64,000 bases of DNA. Source: Aspergillus flavus. Taxonomy: Eukaryota; Ascomycota; Eurotiomycetes; Eurotiales; Aspergillaceae. The stretch is taken from assembly GCF_009017415.1 (NCBI RefSeq), contig NC_092405.1, positions 992,001-1,056,000 on the forward strand. Reading direction: 5' to 3'. The notes beneath the pieces were generated by a model. That model ran no database searches. It saw only the letters and a program-made list of their open reading frames with translations, and was not told the origin of the DNA. This document shows, piece by piece, positions 12,220-23,356 of the stretch. Within the stretch, counting starts at the first letter, position 1, and each line of letters starts with the position of its first letter. The position numbers and the translations under genes are program-made.

Positions 12220-12975
12220 TGCGCTCAAACGATGGTAGCCATACCCTATTGTCATGATAGCGGAGGACGATTGCCAGAGCTGATATGAGGCCACAATACG
12301 AAGATAATCGAATACAAGAATGAGAGCGAAACGTGTTAGTGTGTTTGGGTGAGGAAACACAAACTTGGTGTCCACGTGGACGTTCAGAAATTTCTTTTCT
12401 TTATATTTTTTAATGTTTATGTTTCATTAGTTCTTTATTTTCTTTCTAAAATAAGAATGGAAGCTTTTCTATAAAGGATATGTCATCCTTGCCGGCTCCC
12501 ATACCATTTGAGGTAAAATACACCGAACGTCTACACCAGTCGAAAAGATATACATTCACCTGCATACTACAAAGACATTCCTTGGCTGGAACTACCGGTA
12601 TAATTTTCCATAAAAGGCAAGCAAGAACCACCCCTCAAGGCCAGAGTTTGATGTCAGGAGACTATTTTTGGTTGGAGATAAGAGGATTCCAAGCAACGCA
12701 TGGGGCACGCAGAGGGTTATTGCGGTTAACTTTCCCTATCAGGTAACTCTCACGGGGCAGAACTCTACCACTTAGACCATTGCAATCAATTTCACAGTGT
12801 AAGCAAATCTTATTGCGGGAGGTCAGGTAGATTTGATGCAGATGAGCGTGACAATCAATGGCTTATAGCCCGTCATCAGTCTCTCATTTAGCTGTTGTGC
12901 CATCTTTCGCTGTCTAAGATCTGTTAACCGTTGCTGAGTTCCACATCATCTGCAACCATTTCAGACTGCCCCATA
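12220..12975. other. Spacer upstream of the P450 gene
   Basis: No gene is recognised. It must carry the P450 promoter; CA-rich leader-like sequence precedes the ATG at 12978. Confidence 0.4.
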
Positions 12976-12977
12976 CA

Positions 12978-14583
12978 ATGGCACTAGAAAAGTTATTCAT
13001 TGTGGTTTTTCTTTGCTTTGCCTTGAGACCTTTACTCCTTTACTTCTACGACAGCAAGAAACTGCGAAAGTATCCGAATCAAAACTTCCTATCCGGCGTC
13101 ACAAATCTGGCTTCCATACGGGAGAGACAACGCAAATTCCGGACAAGAGAATTGTATCTTCAGCATCAAAAGCACCCTATCATCCGTGTTGCACCTAATA
13201 TGCTCTCGTTCCGGGATGTTAAGGCGATCAAGGATATCTACGGTTTCGGATCTCCCTGCCAAAAGCATGAAATGTACAAACTCCAGAACGGCGAGGGACA
13301 CATGAACATTCTTAACGTCATTGACCGGGAGGATCACAATCGGAAGCGCCGAATGTTATCGCACGCCTTTTCCACCAAGAACCTGGAATCTTGGGAGTTC
13401 AAAATCACTGATAAAGTCGAAAAGCTAGTGGCCCAGTTTGATAGGAGAGCACATCCTCCGGCATGGAAGAATGAACCAAGTCAACCGAACAATATTACGG
13501 TCGACGTCAGATACTGGTTCAATCTTTTTACAGTCGATGCAATTGCTGATATTGCTTTGAGTGAACGGCTTGGTATGCTCGAATCCGGGTCGGACGTCGT
13601 CAAGGTTGGTGGTCCGGGAGAAGAGGACAGCGCACATCGATTCATTGAGGACGTGCACGAAGCAGCCCGGGTGAAGTCGAAGATCATTGGTACTTTAGAT
13701 TGGTACTACGTCTTGAAACAGGTTTCTAGCTTTCTCTCCTCGCGCTGCCGTTCGCAGTGGGACTGTGGAGGCAACGTCGGCCAGATTGTGGAGCACTTGG
13801 CAGGCAAGCGATTGCGACGGCATGAAGATGGTGAAAACATCGATGATTTTCTAAGCTGTCTTATCAATGATAAGGCGGGCAAGCCTCGAAATCTAGCTAT
13901 TGGTGAGCTCAAGGCAGAAACGAGCATTCTGCGTAAGGCATTCCCTTCGCAAGCGCCGTAAACACAGGCTAATCCGAGCTTCTGTAGTTGATGCCGGGTC
14001 TGAGACAACGGCGATTGCCTTGACTCACCTACTTTACTACCTGATCAAAAACCCAGATTGCTTTGTCAAGCTAAGAAAGGAAGTGTCAGGGGCTATCGCT
14101 GGAGACAAAGTTGCCCGCTACGCCAAAGTCAAGAGTTTACCCTATCTGAAGGCTTGCATTGAGGAGTCCTTACGTCTATCACCCCCACTTCCGCGGGGCC
14201 TCGAGCGTGTAACACCTGCAGCTGGGGCCTATATCATGGGCGAGTTTATTCCTGGGAATGTGGGTGTCTCGGTTCCTGCATATGTCGCCCATCGGGACCC
14301 GGATCTGTTCCCAGAACCAGAAGCTTTCTTGCCGGAGAGATGGTTTAATAATGAAAACATCGGTAAGATGCGAGATGCATTTATACCATTTAGTGCGGGT
14401 GGTCGTGCTTGTATTGGGAGGAATATTACTATGATTGAGCAGCAGATCCTGGTCGCCACCCTCGTGCACCGATATGACTTTTCTCTCGCATCACCTGATT
14501 GGACACTGCAGAATGAAGAGGCTTTCAATCTATGGCCCGTTGAACTGCCGGTAAAGATTTGGGAGAGGGATCTCGAAGCATAG
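12978..14583 (+). CDS. Cytochrome P450 monooxygenase
   Basis: Exons 12978-13932 and 13988-14583 are joined across a 55-nt intron (GTAAGG donor, CTGTAG acceptor) that restores the oxygen-binding helix I motif DAGSETTA. The product is 516 residues, normal for a microsomal fungal P450. Residues 5-24 form a hydrophobic membrane anchor. The helix K ExxR motif is EESLRLSPP. The PERF-like step is LPERWF. The haem loop is FSAGGRACIG, with the thiolate cysteine in place. It resembles fungal benzoate-4-hydroxylase/pisatin-demethylase-type P450s, but the substrate cannot be told. The enzyme would act on the ER face with NADPH-P450 reductase. A broken Zn2Cys6 regulator and a HotDog thioesterase follow on the other strand, so this may be the remains of a small metabolic cluster. 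A 36-nt stretch at about 13722-13757 begins GT and ends AG but stays in frame; I leave it as exon. Confidence 0.9.
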
Positions 14584-14589
14584 CAGGAA

Positions 14590-15270
14590 TTGCTGTTTTG
14601 GTGGACCTTTTTAGCATTTTGTGACGTGGTAGTTGTTGTTATCGATGTTCATGGAACTACCTATATCCCCAAGTTATGTGTAGTATTGTCTTCGAACCCA
14701 CATCTACTGTATGGAAATTGAACTTTTGCTCATGCTAGGAAAGACTGTACTGTATGTGGGCCACCAGAATCACGGCTATCTCTGGCGATTATATTAGTGG
14801 TATCAACCAAACTAGACATAATCTACGCCACGAAAAGAAACGACGTTAGTGACACCAAGACGTGGGGATCACTCTGTAGAACCTGAGCTATGGAACAGAA
14901 CAATCGACTGCAGGCATAGAGACAGGTATGCGCAATTGTCGGTTTCATGATCGTGCGGGGATGCAACCCAACCGAACGCCAACTAGACGGTTATATGAAG
15001 CCGTGGTGAGGATGTTTTCCTCAGAGATATCATCAACGGCAGAGTTGTCTTTCAAGCTTGCTTTTCGTGTGGAAGCCAGTTCGCGCCTCAATATCGTGGA
15101 GCAAAAATATGGCATTCTCTTTAAGTGTGTTGTCTTTGATGTGTTTGACCGCTGAGAAAGTGAGATAAGTGAGCATATGGAAACTAAACACCACCGACGC
15201 GATTTCTTACCGTAGCAAAGGGGCTGAACAACCACAACGATGGCGGAGTCTGGAAGGCTTGACAGAGCAA
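14590..15270. other. Spacer between convergent genes
   Basis: No supported gene. It holds the 3' flanks of the P450 and of the broken regulator, which converge here. Confidence 0.4.
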
Positions 15271-15276
15271 TTAAGA

Positions 15277-16860
15277 TTATCTGCCTTGAATGTGCGTCGA
15301 CTTGATCCTGCAGCCGAAGTCGGAATCGAGGTCAGGGAAAAGAGGAGCATGGCTTGACCGACGGAGGTATTGTCGTAGGAGACTTACGAACATCTCATTC
15401 ACATCTCCCGGCCCCTCCGAAATCTTCTCAAGCTCATGCCACAGAAGCAGCATGGATAGATGGTAGATCACTATCGCAGCGCCTTTCAAGTCCTCTGCTG
15501 TCAGGTTGTGGTTTGGAGATGTGTAGGGCTAGAACTGTACCGAATTTTGGGCGTGGAAACCAGTATCGAACGTTTCCATCTTCTGTGTATTCAGTTCCTT
15601 TCCACTGTTCTGGGCATATATGCAGCCAATTACGCAGTTCGCCTTGGAGAGTTGACAGGTCTCGCTTTCTCCGTTTTGTCCTGCTTCTCGACGTTTTCCC
15701 AAAAACAATGCAGACAGTTTCAGCGGTCAGGCGCACAACATCATTACAGAATGAATCCTCTGCTGGCTCAGCTCTTGAAAGGTCAAACTTTGGCCACGAG
15801 CCCGGGTCATGCAAGGTAGGCGAGTTACGATTCAGCGCCTCAGCCACCTCGTGCCGTGCATATATCCAGAACGAAGCGCGAGTTAAGCAGCTTGCTGAGT
15901 TGTGGGCATGTAATGAAGCTACGATTGTGTGTGCGCCCCTGAGATGTCTTTGATAGTCGAGACCCGGGAATGCGAGAAGCTCATAACTGCTCAATAGGAT
16001 TGTCCCAACAATCGCGAGGTCCATCTCACTGGGGTAAGCATCGAGAAGGCGAGCCATCAAAATGAACAGCCTGGCCGTAGTAGTGTTCAGACACCGGTTT
16101 CCAGGTGAGTGAAGATCCAACGAGGCTCAGTTGCCGTGCTGCAAGAGCACATGTTGCATTTAATATAAGGGGCGACGATGGAGCCATACATAGTAGCCGC
16201 CGTTGATAGGTGAGCTCTGAGTCAAACACGTCCATCCAAGTCGCGATACTTTTCTAGTATACCCGGAGAAGATGGACGGTTTCTGGCGTTATCATAGACT
16301 CTGCGGGAGGAGACACTACCTCGCGATCTGCACCAGCGCTGGAAATGCTCTGTGGCTCTTGTACTTGATGCTCCCCATACCTCTGAGGCTCAGGTTCACG
16401 GACAGAGTTTCCTGTAGTGCATTGACCGTCTAAGTTGGGCTCCGGAGAGATTTCAGTGCCTACGTCAGCTTCACTTTAGCCAACATCAAGAGACTTTAGA
16501 ACCTTTAAAATCAACTTGAGCTATCTTACGTCTCCCTGTTCCGGCGACAGCTGGATTGCAAATGTTCCATTTCGATGGAACAAATTCCGGTTGTTGACAT
16601 TGTAGTCGTGACTTCCTACAATTACCACAAATAGGCCGGGCTTCATCGCAGCGAGTATGTCTTCCTCGACAAGTAAGACTGCGTCGGCTGTCAGAATTGA
16701 GGTAAATGGCGTATTGTGCATTTGAAATCTTACCAGCCTATACTTTGTTAGCTAATGATGCTCCATCATGCGTGCGCCTCGAGCAACGCAACGTACCCTT
16801 CCTGCTGCGAGGTCCGGATCGGCGGCGCGGCCTACGCCCTCCTGGCAAGGAATGATCCAT
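15277..16860 (-). pseudogene. Broken Zn2Cys6 transcription factor
   Basis: A DNA-binding cluster is visible at about 16690-16590 in one frame (LTCRGRHTRCDEARPICGNC, followed by RKSRLQC). Five of six cysteines are present; the expected first one, in the GC-x2-C step, is missing. The body is a Fungal_trans_2-type regulator: ATWMDVFDSELTYQRRLL, ILNATCALAARQLSL, a VGTILLSSYELLAF helix, and SFWIYARHEVAEAL. The frame is broken by a TAG at 16254-16256, by a shift near 16070 inside the HYYGQA step, and by another near 15480. The likely start is ATG at 16860, with an intron after the first basic stretch. In its active state it would have been a nuclear regulator, perhaps of the adjacent P450 and thioesterase genes. 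It cannot now make a full product. Confidence 0.75.
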
Positions 16861-16861
16861 G

Positions 16862-17215
16862 GGGACGAAAATTTTAGCAGTTAATATAGCTGGCAATGAA
16901 TCTTGCAGCCTGCGAAAACAAAGAAATCTGCTCAGCGTAGAATTTCCAGCCTCGATGCGGGGAAATTCAGCTTATGTCATCGTCTACGGGGTCTTCTGAC
17001 GATGTAAATGTAAACTAGTTCACTGAGAGAGAATCTATCATAGGTCTCACGAAAACGTTGACCATGATAGAATGCTGGAGGCCATCTCAGAGAATCTTCT
17101 TCCGGTTGAGGCATTTCGGAAGATGTAGTCAGGGAAGGATACCTATAGTAGAGTAAACAATCTCTCACAATGCACACGGGGGCACCTTGCTCAGAAAGTA
17201 AAAGCGGGCGGTATA
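16862..17215. other. Spacer
   Basis: Region between the regulator remnant and the thioesterase 3' end. A 66-codon minus-strand frame (17177-16977) is present, but I see no family feature in it. Confidence 0.35.
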
Positions 17216-17216
17216 T

Positions 17217-17729
17217 TTAAGAAAGGGAAGATCTATTCATAATGAAAAGAGCTTCGCTTGTGGTACAGATATTCCCAGCAGCGTCCCTTATTTCTGCTTT
17301 CACGAACACCTTCCGGCGTTCGACCTTGACAATCTCCGCCCGCGCCATGATAAAACCTTGCGCAAGAAGTAGCTTATGATACGTCGTGTTCAAGCTAGCA
17401 GTGCGTATCCCAAGCCCACGATCAAGGCCCAATGCTGCTACCAGGCCGCCGGTAAGTTCGTCCATAAGCGTTGCAAGAAACCCTCCATGCGCGACCCCAT
17501 CTTTCCCCGAAACCCCGGCTCCAATCTGCATCACGATATATCCTTCGGATTTAATTCCCTGTGGGTCTTGAGAGGCTCTATATAAGAAAATGCGTTTCTT
17601 CCACGCATCGTCGTGTTTGGTGGTCTCTCGAAAAGGGTTGGAGGCGCTGGTGTCGATCCTGAGATCGGGATGGTTCAACCAGGCAGCACACCAAGAGGCT
17701 GATTGGAAGTAGGAAAGAGGGGTTGACAT
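17217..17729 (-). CDS. HotDog-fold thioesterase (4HBT/PaaI-like)
   Basis: A single-exon frame of 170 codons starts at ATG 17729. The centre carries GVAHGGFLATLMDELTGG, the HotDog helix with the HGG step and the acidic residue that activates water in 4HBT thioesterases. The strand that follows (LNTTYHKLLLAQG, then ARAEIVKVERRKVFVKAEI) is typical of this fold. Length is normal for the family. It would hydrolyse an acyl-CoA or related acyl thioester as a multimer. No targeting signal is evident. Its position next to a P450 and a regulator remnant hints at a metabolic cluster, but that is inference. Confidence 0.85.
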   Translation of the reverse strand: MSTPLSYFQSASWCAAWLNHPDLRIDTSASNPFRETTKHDDAWKKRIFLYRASQDPQGIKSEGYIVMQIGAGVSGKDGVAHGGFLATLMDELTGGLVAALGLDRGLGIRTASLNTTYHKLLLAQGFIMARAEIVKVERRKVFVKAEIRDAAGNICTTSEALFIMNRSSLS

Positions 17730-18565
17730 GGGTATTGATTATGATAGGCGGACTTGATATATTGATTTCATGAATAAGGAAGTGTGGTGGTGTTTAGGCT
17801 GGATAAGTACACTCGAACGGGTTATGTAAATGTACATATAGGGACCGGCACGAAGCCGTCGGCATCGGGACTCGCTCATGTAGGTTGTGAATCGGCACCT
17901 CGGGTCTTCCTCGGCTATTAAAATCCGACACCTCTAGATATATACACTTATGTTATACAGGCATACCTAGTCATTATGTACATTTCTAGCACTGTGGAAA
18001 GGCGGCTAACTCGGCATAACCCGCAAACAGTAAGTTCGAATCGACTATCGTAGTGCGGCATACCACTCATATGCCTAGCACAATCTATGATATTCAGCCA
18101 GCCTTGGAGTTCGGCTGAAAATCGATCACTATTTTTCTGAAGATCGTGCTTGGGGCTTAATATAAGATACAGAGATTTGGGTTAAGCTGATCTACACTAA
18201 AGAAAAATTATTTCTGTCAAAAAACAGGTATCCCTGCATTCTAACCCAACGGAATGTACTAATAACCGGAAATCCAGCTGAATCCCCTTCTAATAGTCTG
18301 TTGCTAGTGAAAGCTATGAGCCAATTATCCCCATGCCATGCTGTTGACAGTGAATCTTTTTTGACTGCCCCCTACGACGCCGTGATAATATCACCTGGAC
18401 TCGGGTAGCGCAGCCGGGGAGACATGTAGACTCTACAGATGGGATCCAACAAGTCAATATAACCTTGATTGATTGAGTATTCTTATAGACTATTGGATAC
18501 TCCGAATAGGACTACAGCCACTCGAATTTGGCATCTGAATTGAAACACATTAATCAAACGCCATC
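17730..18565. other. AT-rich intergenic region
   Basis: No gene is seen between the thioesterase start and the beta-galactosidase 3' end. The thioesterase promoter must lie in the first few hundred bases. Confidence 0.45.
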
Positions 18566-18568
18566 CCC

Positions 18569-21500
18569 CTAGGCCAAGCTCATCACAAATGTAAAATCGA
18601 ATGGCTCCGTCCTACACTTGTACTTCTCGAATGGCTTAGGACCGACAGTCGCGGATCCCAAGCCATGGTTGTCATAGTCGAGATTGAGCACAGTGACGTT
18701 GAGAGGATTGAGATCATGAGGGTGCTTTGCATCATTCAGGTCGAATGGCATATATCGTCCAGCCGTGAAGCTGAATGAGGCGCCCTCATCTGCACGACGC
18801 ACATCCAATGTCACCTCTCCGTTAGAAACCTGCAGCCATCGCAGGTCCTCACGGTTTCCGTTCTCCTGTGGGTAGTCGTAGTACGTAAATAAGTCCTCCA
18901 CAGTCGACTCATATCGACCCATGCGGCATGCCTGCTTCGAGTCCTTATAGTTCTCTCCTGGGCCTCGTCCAAACCAGCTCACATCACTGAACTCTTTGGA
19001 CATGACAGCCATAAGTCCGATACGGGGAACGACAGACGGCGTGTTCTTACCCACAAACTCACCCCTGGCTTGAACACGAATTGCCGGGTCCCCAGTAGAC
19101 ACGGTGTAAATAAGATCGGCTTCCACGCCCCATTCGAGTACCTTTGGGGCCACGCGGATCTGGAAGTGAACCGTCACTCCGTTCTCTGACTGTGACCATG
19201 TCACGTCCCGAACCTGCGTATGCATCATACCGACCTTGGCCGCATCCCATTCCACGCCGTCACCTGCACTTGCCTCGTCATTTTGAGTCATTGCTCGGTA
19301 GAAGTAGAGCTCCGGTCCCTGCTGGAACATGCTGACGCCATCCACTTCCCAGGTGACATTGCCCTGCAGGAGGTCAAATCCAAAGGCCGTCCCACCGGTG
19401 GTGATGTTGAGTTTTGCTCGGTCCTGGGTTACTTGCAGCCCTGCCTGGCGTGCAGAGGGTGACACAGCACGCCCAACAGCTGCCATTGAGCGCTGGACAG
19501 AAGTCCCAGGCAGGTAGAGCTGGTCCCAAGCCACAATGTGGCCCTGGTCTGCCCAGATTCGATTCTCCTTCAGTTCAAACTCAATCGTTAACCACGCTTC
19601 TTGGGAGACATCATCGATATTTAGTGGCAGGTCCACAGTGCGATTCTCCCCGGCTGGTACACGGGGCAGCGTTAGTTCAGTCCGGTTGGTCGTCCGGCCG
19701 TCATAGACCATATGCCAGAACACATTCAGTCCGCTGAGGTCAACAAAGTCGTAATGGTTGGTCACAATCATCTGGCTAGAGTCCTCGGTCAAGCGTACGG
19801 TGACCGGCTGGATGATCTTGGCGTACTCCAGCAGACTGGGCATAGGTGTATGATCAGAGAGGGTCAGACCGTCCATGATGAAGTCGGCATCATTAGGCTC
19901 GTCCCCAAAGTCACCACCATAGGCGAAATACTCCAGGTCCCCTTCTTTCTTTAACAAGCCGTGGTTGTTCCATTCCCAGACGAGTCCCCCCTGGGAGAGA
20001 GGCTCCGATCTAAACAGGGCAACGTACTCCTCTAGTCCACCAGGGCCGTTACCCATTGCACTTTGACCATTGTCAGCAGCCAATCCCATCCTATCCTGGA
20101 AGTAATACTTACTGCGCATATTCGCAAAGAATCAGAGGCTTATCCGTGTGATTTGCCATGTGCTCAAGCATAGTATCCGGACTGGAATACATATGGCTAT
20201 AGATATCTGCTGATTCGGCCTTCCGGTCCTGTTCATAGTGGATGATTCGTGAAGGGTCCCTCTCCTTAATCCACTGGTACATGGCTGCCTGGTTCTGACC
20301 ATAAAAGCATTCATTGCCAAGGGACCAGATAATCACGGATACATGATTCTTGAACCGCTCTACCACCTGCTGGGCCCGATCCAAGTATGCATGTGTCCAT
20401 TCGGGGTTATCAGACAACCATGTCGCCGCCTGCTCCTCGGTATCTTCAATATGACCAAACCCGTGACATTCAAGATCTGCCTCAGAGATCACGTAGAAGC
20501 CCAGTTCATCAGCCACATCGAAAAATGCCGGGTGTGGTGGCTGATGAGCAGTGCGAATAGTGTTAATATTAGAGCGCTTCATCTGAATCAAGTCTGCGCG
20601 CATTGCCTCGTAAGGAACAGTTCGACCGGACAAATAGTGATGTTCGTGGCGATTAACCCCATAGATAATAATGGGCTTTCCATTAACTAGAAAGTTTGAG
20701 CCACTCATTTCAACCCGGCGGAACCCAACTTTCTGGCTAATAGTACGGCCATTGAATTCGATTAGGATCGTATATAAGTTGGGAGTTTCAGCAGACCAGA
20801 GGTGTAAATCATCTCCCTCTACTCTCTTGGAGTAGCGATCTGATGATGATCCTGACCAGCTGTCGAATACCTCCCCATTCGGCAGGAGGACCTTAATACT
20901 CATGTCACCATCTTCTCCCTGGGTACTCACATTGACGTTTAAGGTGCCAATCTCAAGACTATCATCCAACTCTGGCATGACACTGAAGTCTGTAATAGCA
21001 GACTGAGGGAACGGTATGAGGTAGACATCTCGGAAGATCCCTGAAAGCCACCATTGATCCTGATCCTCGAGGTAGGAGCCATCAGACCATTGGTAGACCC
21101 GAGTCGCAAGTGTGTTGGTATCATTAGGTGAGAGGTATTCGGTGATGTCAAACTCGCTAGGGTTTCGGCTACCTTGACTATAGCCAACTTCCTCGCCATT
21201 GACATAGACATGGAATGCACTGTCCACCCCTTCATAACGAAGACGAATCTGCTGCCCGTCCCAGTCCGAGGGGACTTCAAATTCACGCCAGTATGACCCT
21301 GTTGGGTTCATATATGAGACGTTCGGTGGGGTAGCAGGGAAAGGGTAGTCAATATTGGTATAATGTGGGCGGCCGTACCCTTGCGTCTGCCACATACCAG
21401 GCACCACGATATCATCCCAATCATTCACATTACTGTCCCAGGAGGGGGCCACGAATGGGGAGGCATCATAGTGAAATTTCCAAGTCCCATTCAGGCTGTG

Positions 21501-21656
21501 GAATAGACTCTCCTCACGATCGAATGTCAGGGCCGCTTCCTCGTTCGGGTAGAGGTAAAAGTGCGCCCTGGGGGCCAATGTATTGCGATGCAGCACATTC
21601 AAATTAGACCAGTCAGGCAGGGCTCCTGGCCACCCGGTGGTCGCAAGAGACGCCAT
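18569..21656 (-). CDS. GH2 beta-galactosidase (LacZ-like)
   Basis: Exons 21656-20113 and 20060-18569 are joined by a 52-nt GTAAGT...AAAG intron. Splicing restores CEYAHAMGNGPGG, the conserved nucleophile region. From M21656 the product is 1011 residues, close to bacterial LacZ. The acid/base glutamate is in WSLGNECF (about residue 449) and the nucleophile in LILCEYAH (about 512). The N-terminal jelly-roll carries YGRPHYTNIDYPFP. The C-terminal Bgal_small_N region has SWFGRGPGENYKDSKQA. It hydrolyses terminal beta-galactosides such as lactose. A further in-frame ATG at 21836 adds 60 residues with a hydrophobic start (WLLTLGFLATTGPSLFL), which could be a signal peptide. I prefer 21656 because homologues usually begin just before the PDWSNLNVLHRNTL step, but the upstream start is possible. 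Confidence 0.92.
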
Positions 21657-21839
21657 AGGGGGGATGGTGGACTCGTCACAGTGCGTCTGCCCTGCACCTT
21701 TTGGGTGATCCAGTTCCAATAAATAAACCCCCTCTACCAAACCCCGCCATGGAGGCAAGGCATCTATGCCAAGCCCTGGGGCCAAGAATAATGATGGCCC
21801 TGTTGTTGCCAAGAATCCTAGGGTCAAGAGCCACATTTC

Positions 21840-23055
21840 CCGCGAGATACTCCTCCACTACTCCACCCGGTAGATACTGTAGTGGTGAAGGCCCCGACTC
21901 CCCTCACGCATGGATAGGGTGCCTTGGCACATCTTTTAAACATGCCCAGACGCAAGGAGTTACTCCGAAGGAATTTGCTTTCCCCGCAATGGGGTGACAT
22001 CGTTTTGAAGCACACTTAGTCGATCGCGTAGCCTCTGCCAGCGAAGATTTAACCGATTGTCTCGAGTATCCAATTGAACTGGATGTAGCTTTGCTGTTCG
22101 GAAGGATGGAAGCCATGTTCGCCCTGGGCCGGCCAGTCTCTGGATTATACTCCGAATGTGAATGGCCGTCTAGCGGAATATATGATCTCGAGCGTGAATA
22201 CTTTCGGAAGTCACCACACTGGGCTGTATACCTCGACATTCACCGGGATCTCCGAAGTACTGTTTCTGTGCTACCGAGAGGGGAGAGGTCTATCTGGCTC
22301 CTCCGTACTTTCAACCACTATACTAGGACCGGACATATCGCCGAGAGCTCCGCAATGTTGAGTAAGGAAAGGGAAATATAACGCTTGTGGGGGTGACTGA
22401 GCCCAATACAGACTCCGTCCCTGCATGTCCATGACTCGAGGTATGGGGGCCTAAGATAGATGTCATCAACTCTGACATCAGAGTGCATAGTACCCAGATT
22501 AAATCTACTCGAAGTCACAGTCGTTGAGCGCAAACTATCGGTTATTTCCCCGCACTAGGACGATGTTCATCATTTTAGGATATGATCGTCAACCGGTCCT
22601 CCGACATTTAGCCGAAGTTGACTTCAGTCCTTTGTCCGTACACATTCACAGAGTAAATGGGTATTAGGCACCATGGTGCGGAGGGGGGGTCTTCGTCTCC
22701 AGGGTTAGATAGTAGATACACATAGTCCTGGCGGTACTTGAGATGTCTCTAATTTCTTGACTTATAACAGCCGACAGGTTCAATGTGACTAGCTATCTGT
22801 CTGCAGTATGTACTGTCAGCAGCTTGCTTATAGTACGCTATAGATCGAATAGTAATTGCTACCAGGGAAGCGTTGTAACTACGACTCGTGCGCCATACAG
22901 CATAGCTGTAAAGGATTCGTTATCAAATTTAATATTATCCATAAAGTATTTCCACATTTTTCCCAGTTCTAGATGAACAATCATTGCGTCTCGTTTACAG
23001 GAGCAAGATAATTAACAAAATACTGGTGGAAGATACCGAAAGAAAAGCAAAAAAA
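21840..23055. other. Intergenic region
   Basis: Upstream flank of the beta-galactosidase gene. Frames at 22091-22381 (+) and 22239-21904 (-) are short and have no family features. I see no gene. Confidence 0.4.
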
Positions 23056-23060
23056 GATGT

Positions 23061-23197
23061 TGACGAGAGTGGGATTTGAACCCACGCCCCTTTCGAGACT
23101 GGAACCTTACTCCAGCTGAGAAATTATTAGTTATTTGTTTGACAAGAAAGTGATTATAAGTAGTACTAACCGCCTTAGACCGCTCGGCCATCTCGCC
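23061..23197 (-). tRNA. tRNA-Leu(AAG) with non-canonical intron, copy A
   Basis: The 82-nt mature sequence forms a class II tRNA: acceptor GGCGAGA pairing with TCTCGTC (one G-U pair), discriminator A as expected for leucine, box A TGGCCGAGCGG, anticodon arm CTGGA-GTAAGGT-TCCAG with anticodon AAG after U33, an extra arm, and T arm GTGGG-TTCAAAT-CCCAC. A 55-nt insertion (23170-23116) lies between base 26 and the anticodon stem, not at 37/38. It starts GTTAGT and ends CTCAG. Oligo-T follows the 3' end as a Pol III terminator. It lies 160 bp beyond the 3' end of the TPR-CHAT gene. Confidence 0.88.
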
Positions 23198-23356
23198 TTG
23201 GTTGAATTTTTGCCCTCTTATTTAATTATATTAATCAAAGCGAACGTGAAGATTCAATGCTTCTAGCCGATGCTTTCTTCAAACCAAGAATAGGCAAGGC
23301 CTGTGAACCGAAAGGCTTTGATATATGATTGACTGAACTATCATGTAGTCCTGTAC

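Noticed and set aside
13722..13757. 36-nt extra intron in the P450 gene
   Set aside because: It begins GT and ends AG and is in frame, but is shorter than the other introns here and has no clear branch site.
15354..15953. Plus-strand 199-codon frame
   Set aside because: It is the antisense shadow of the Zn2Cys6 regulator remnant, which has clear family motifs on the minus strand.
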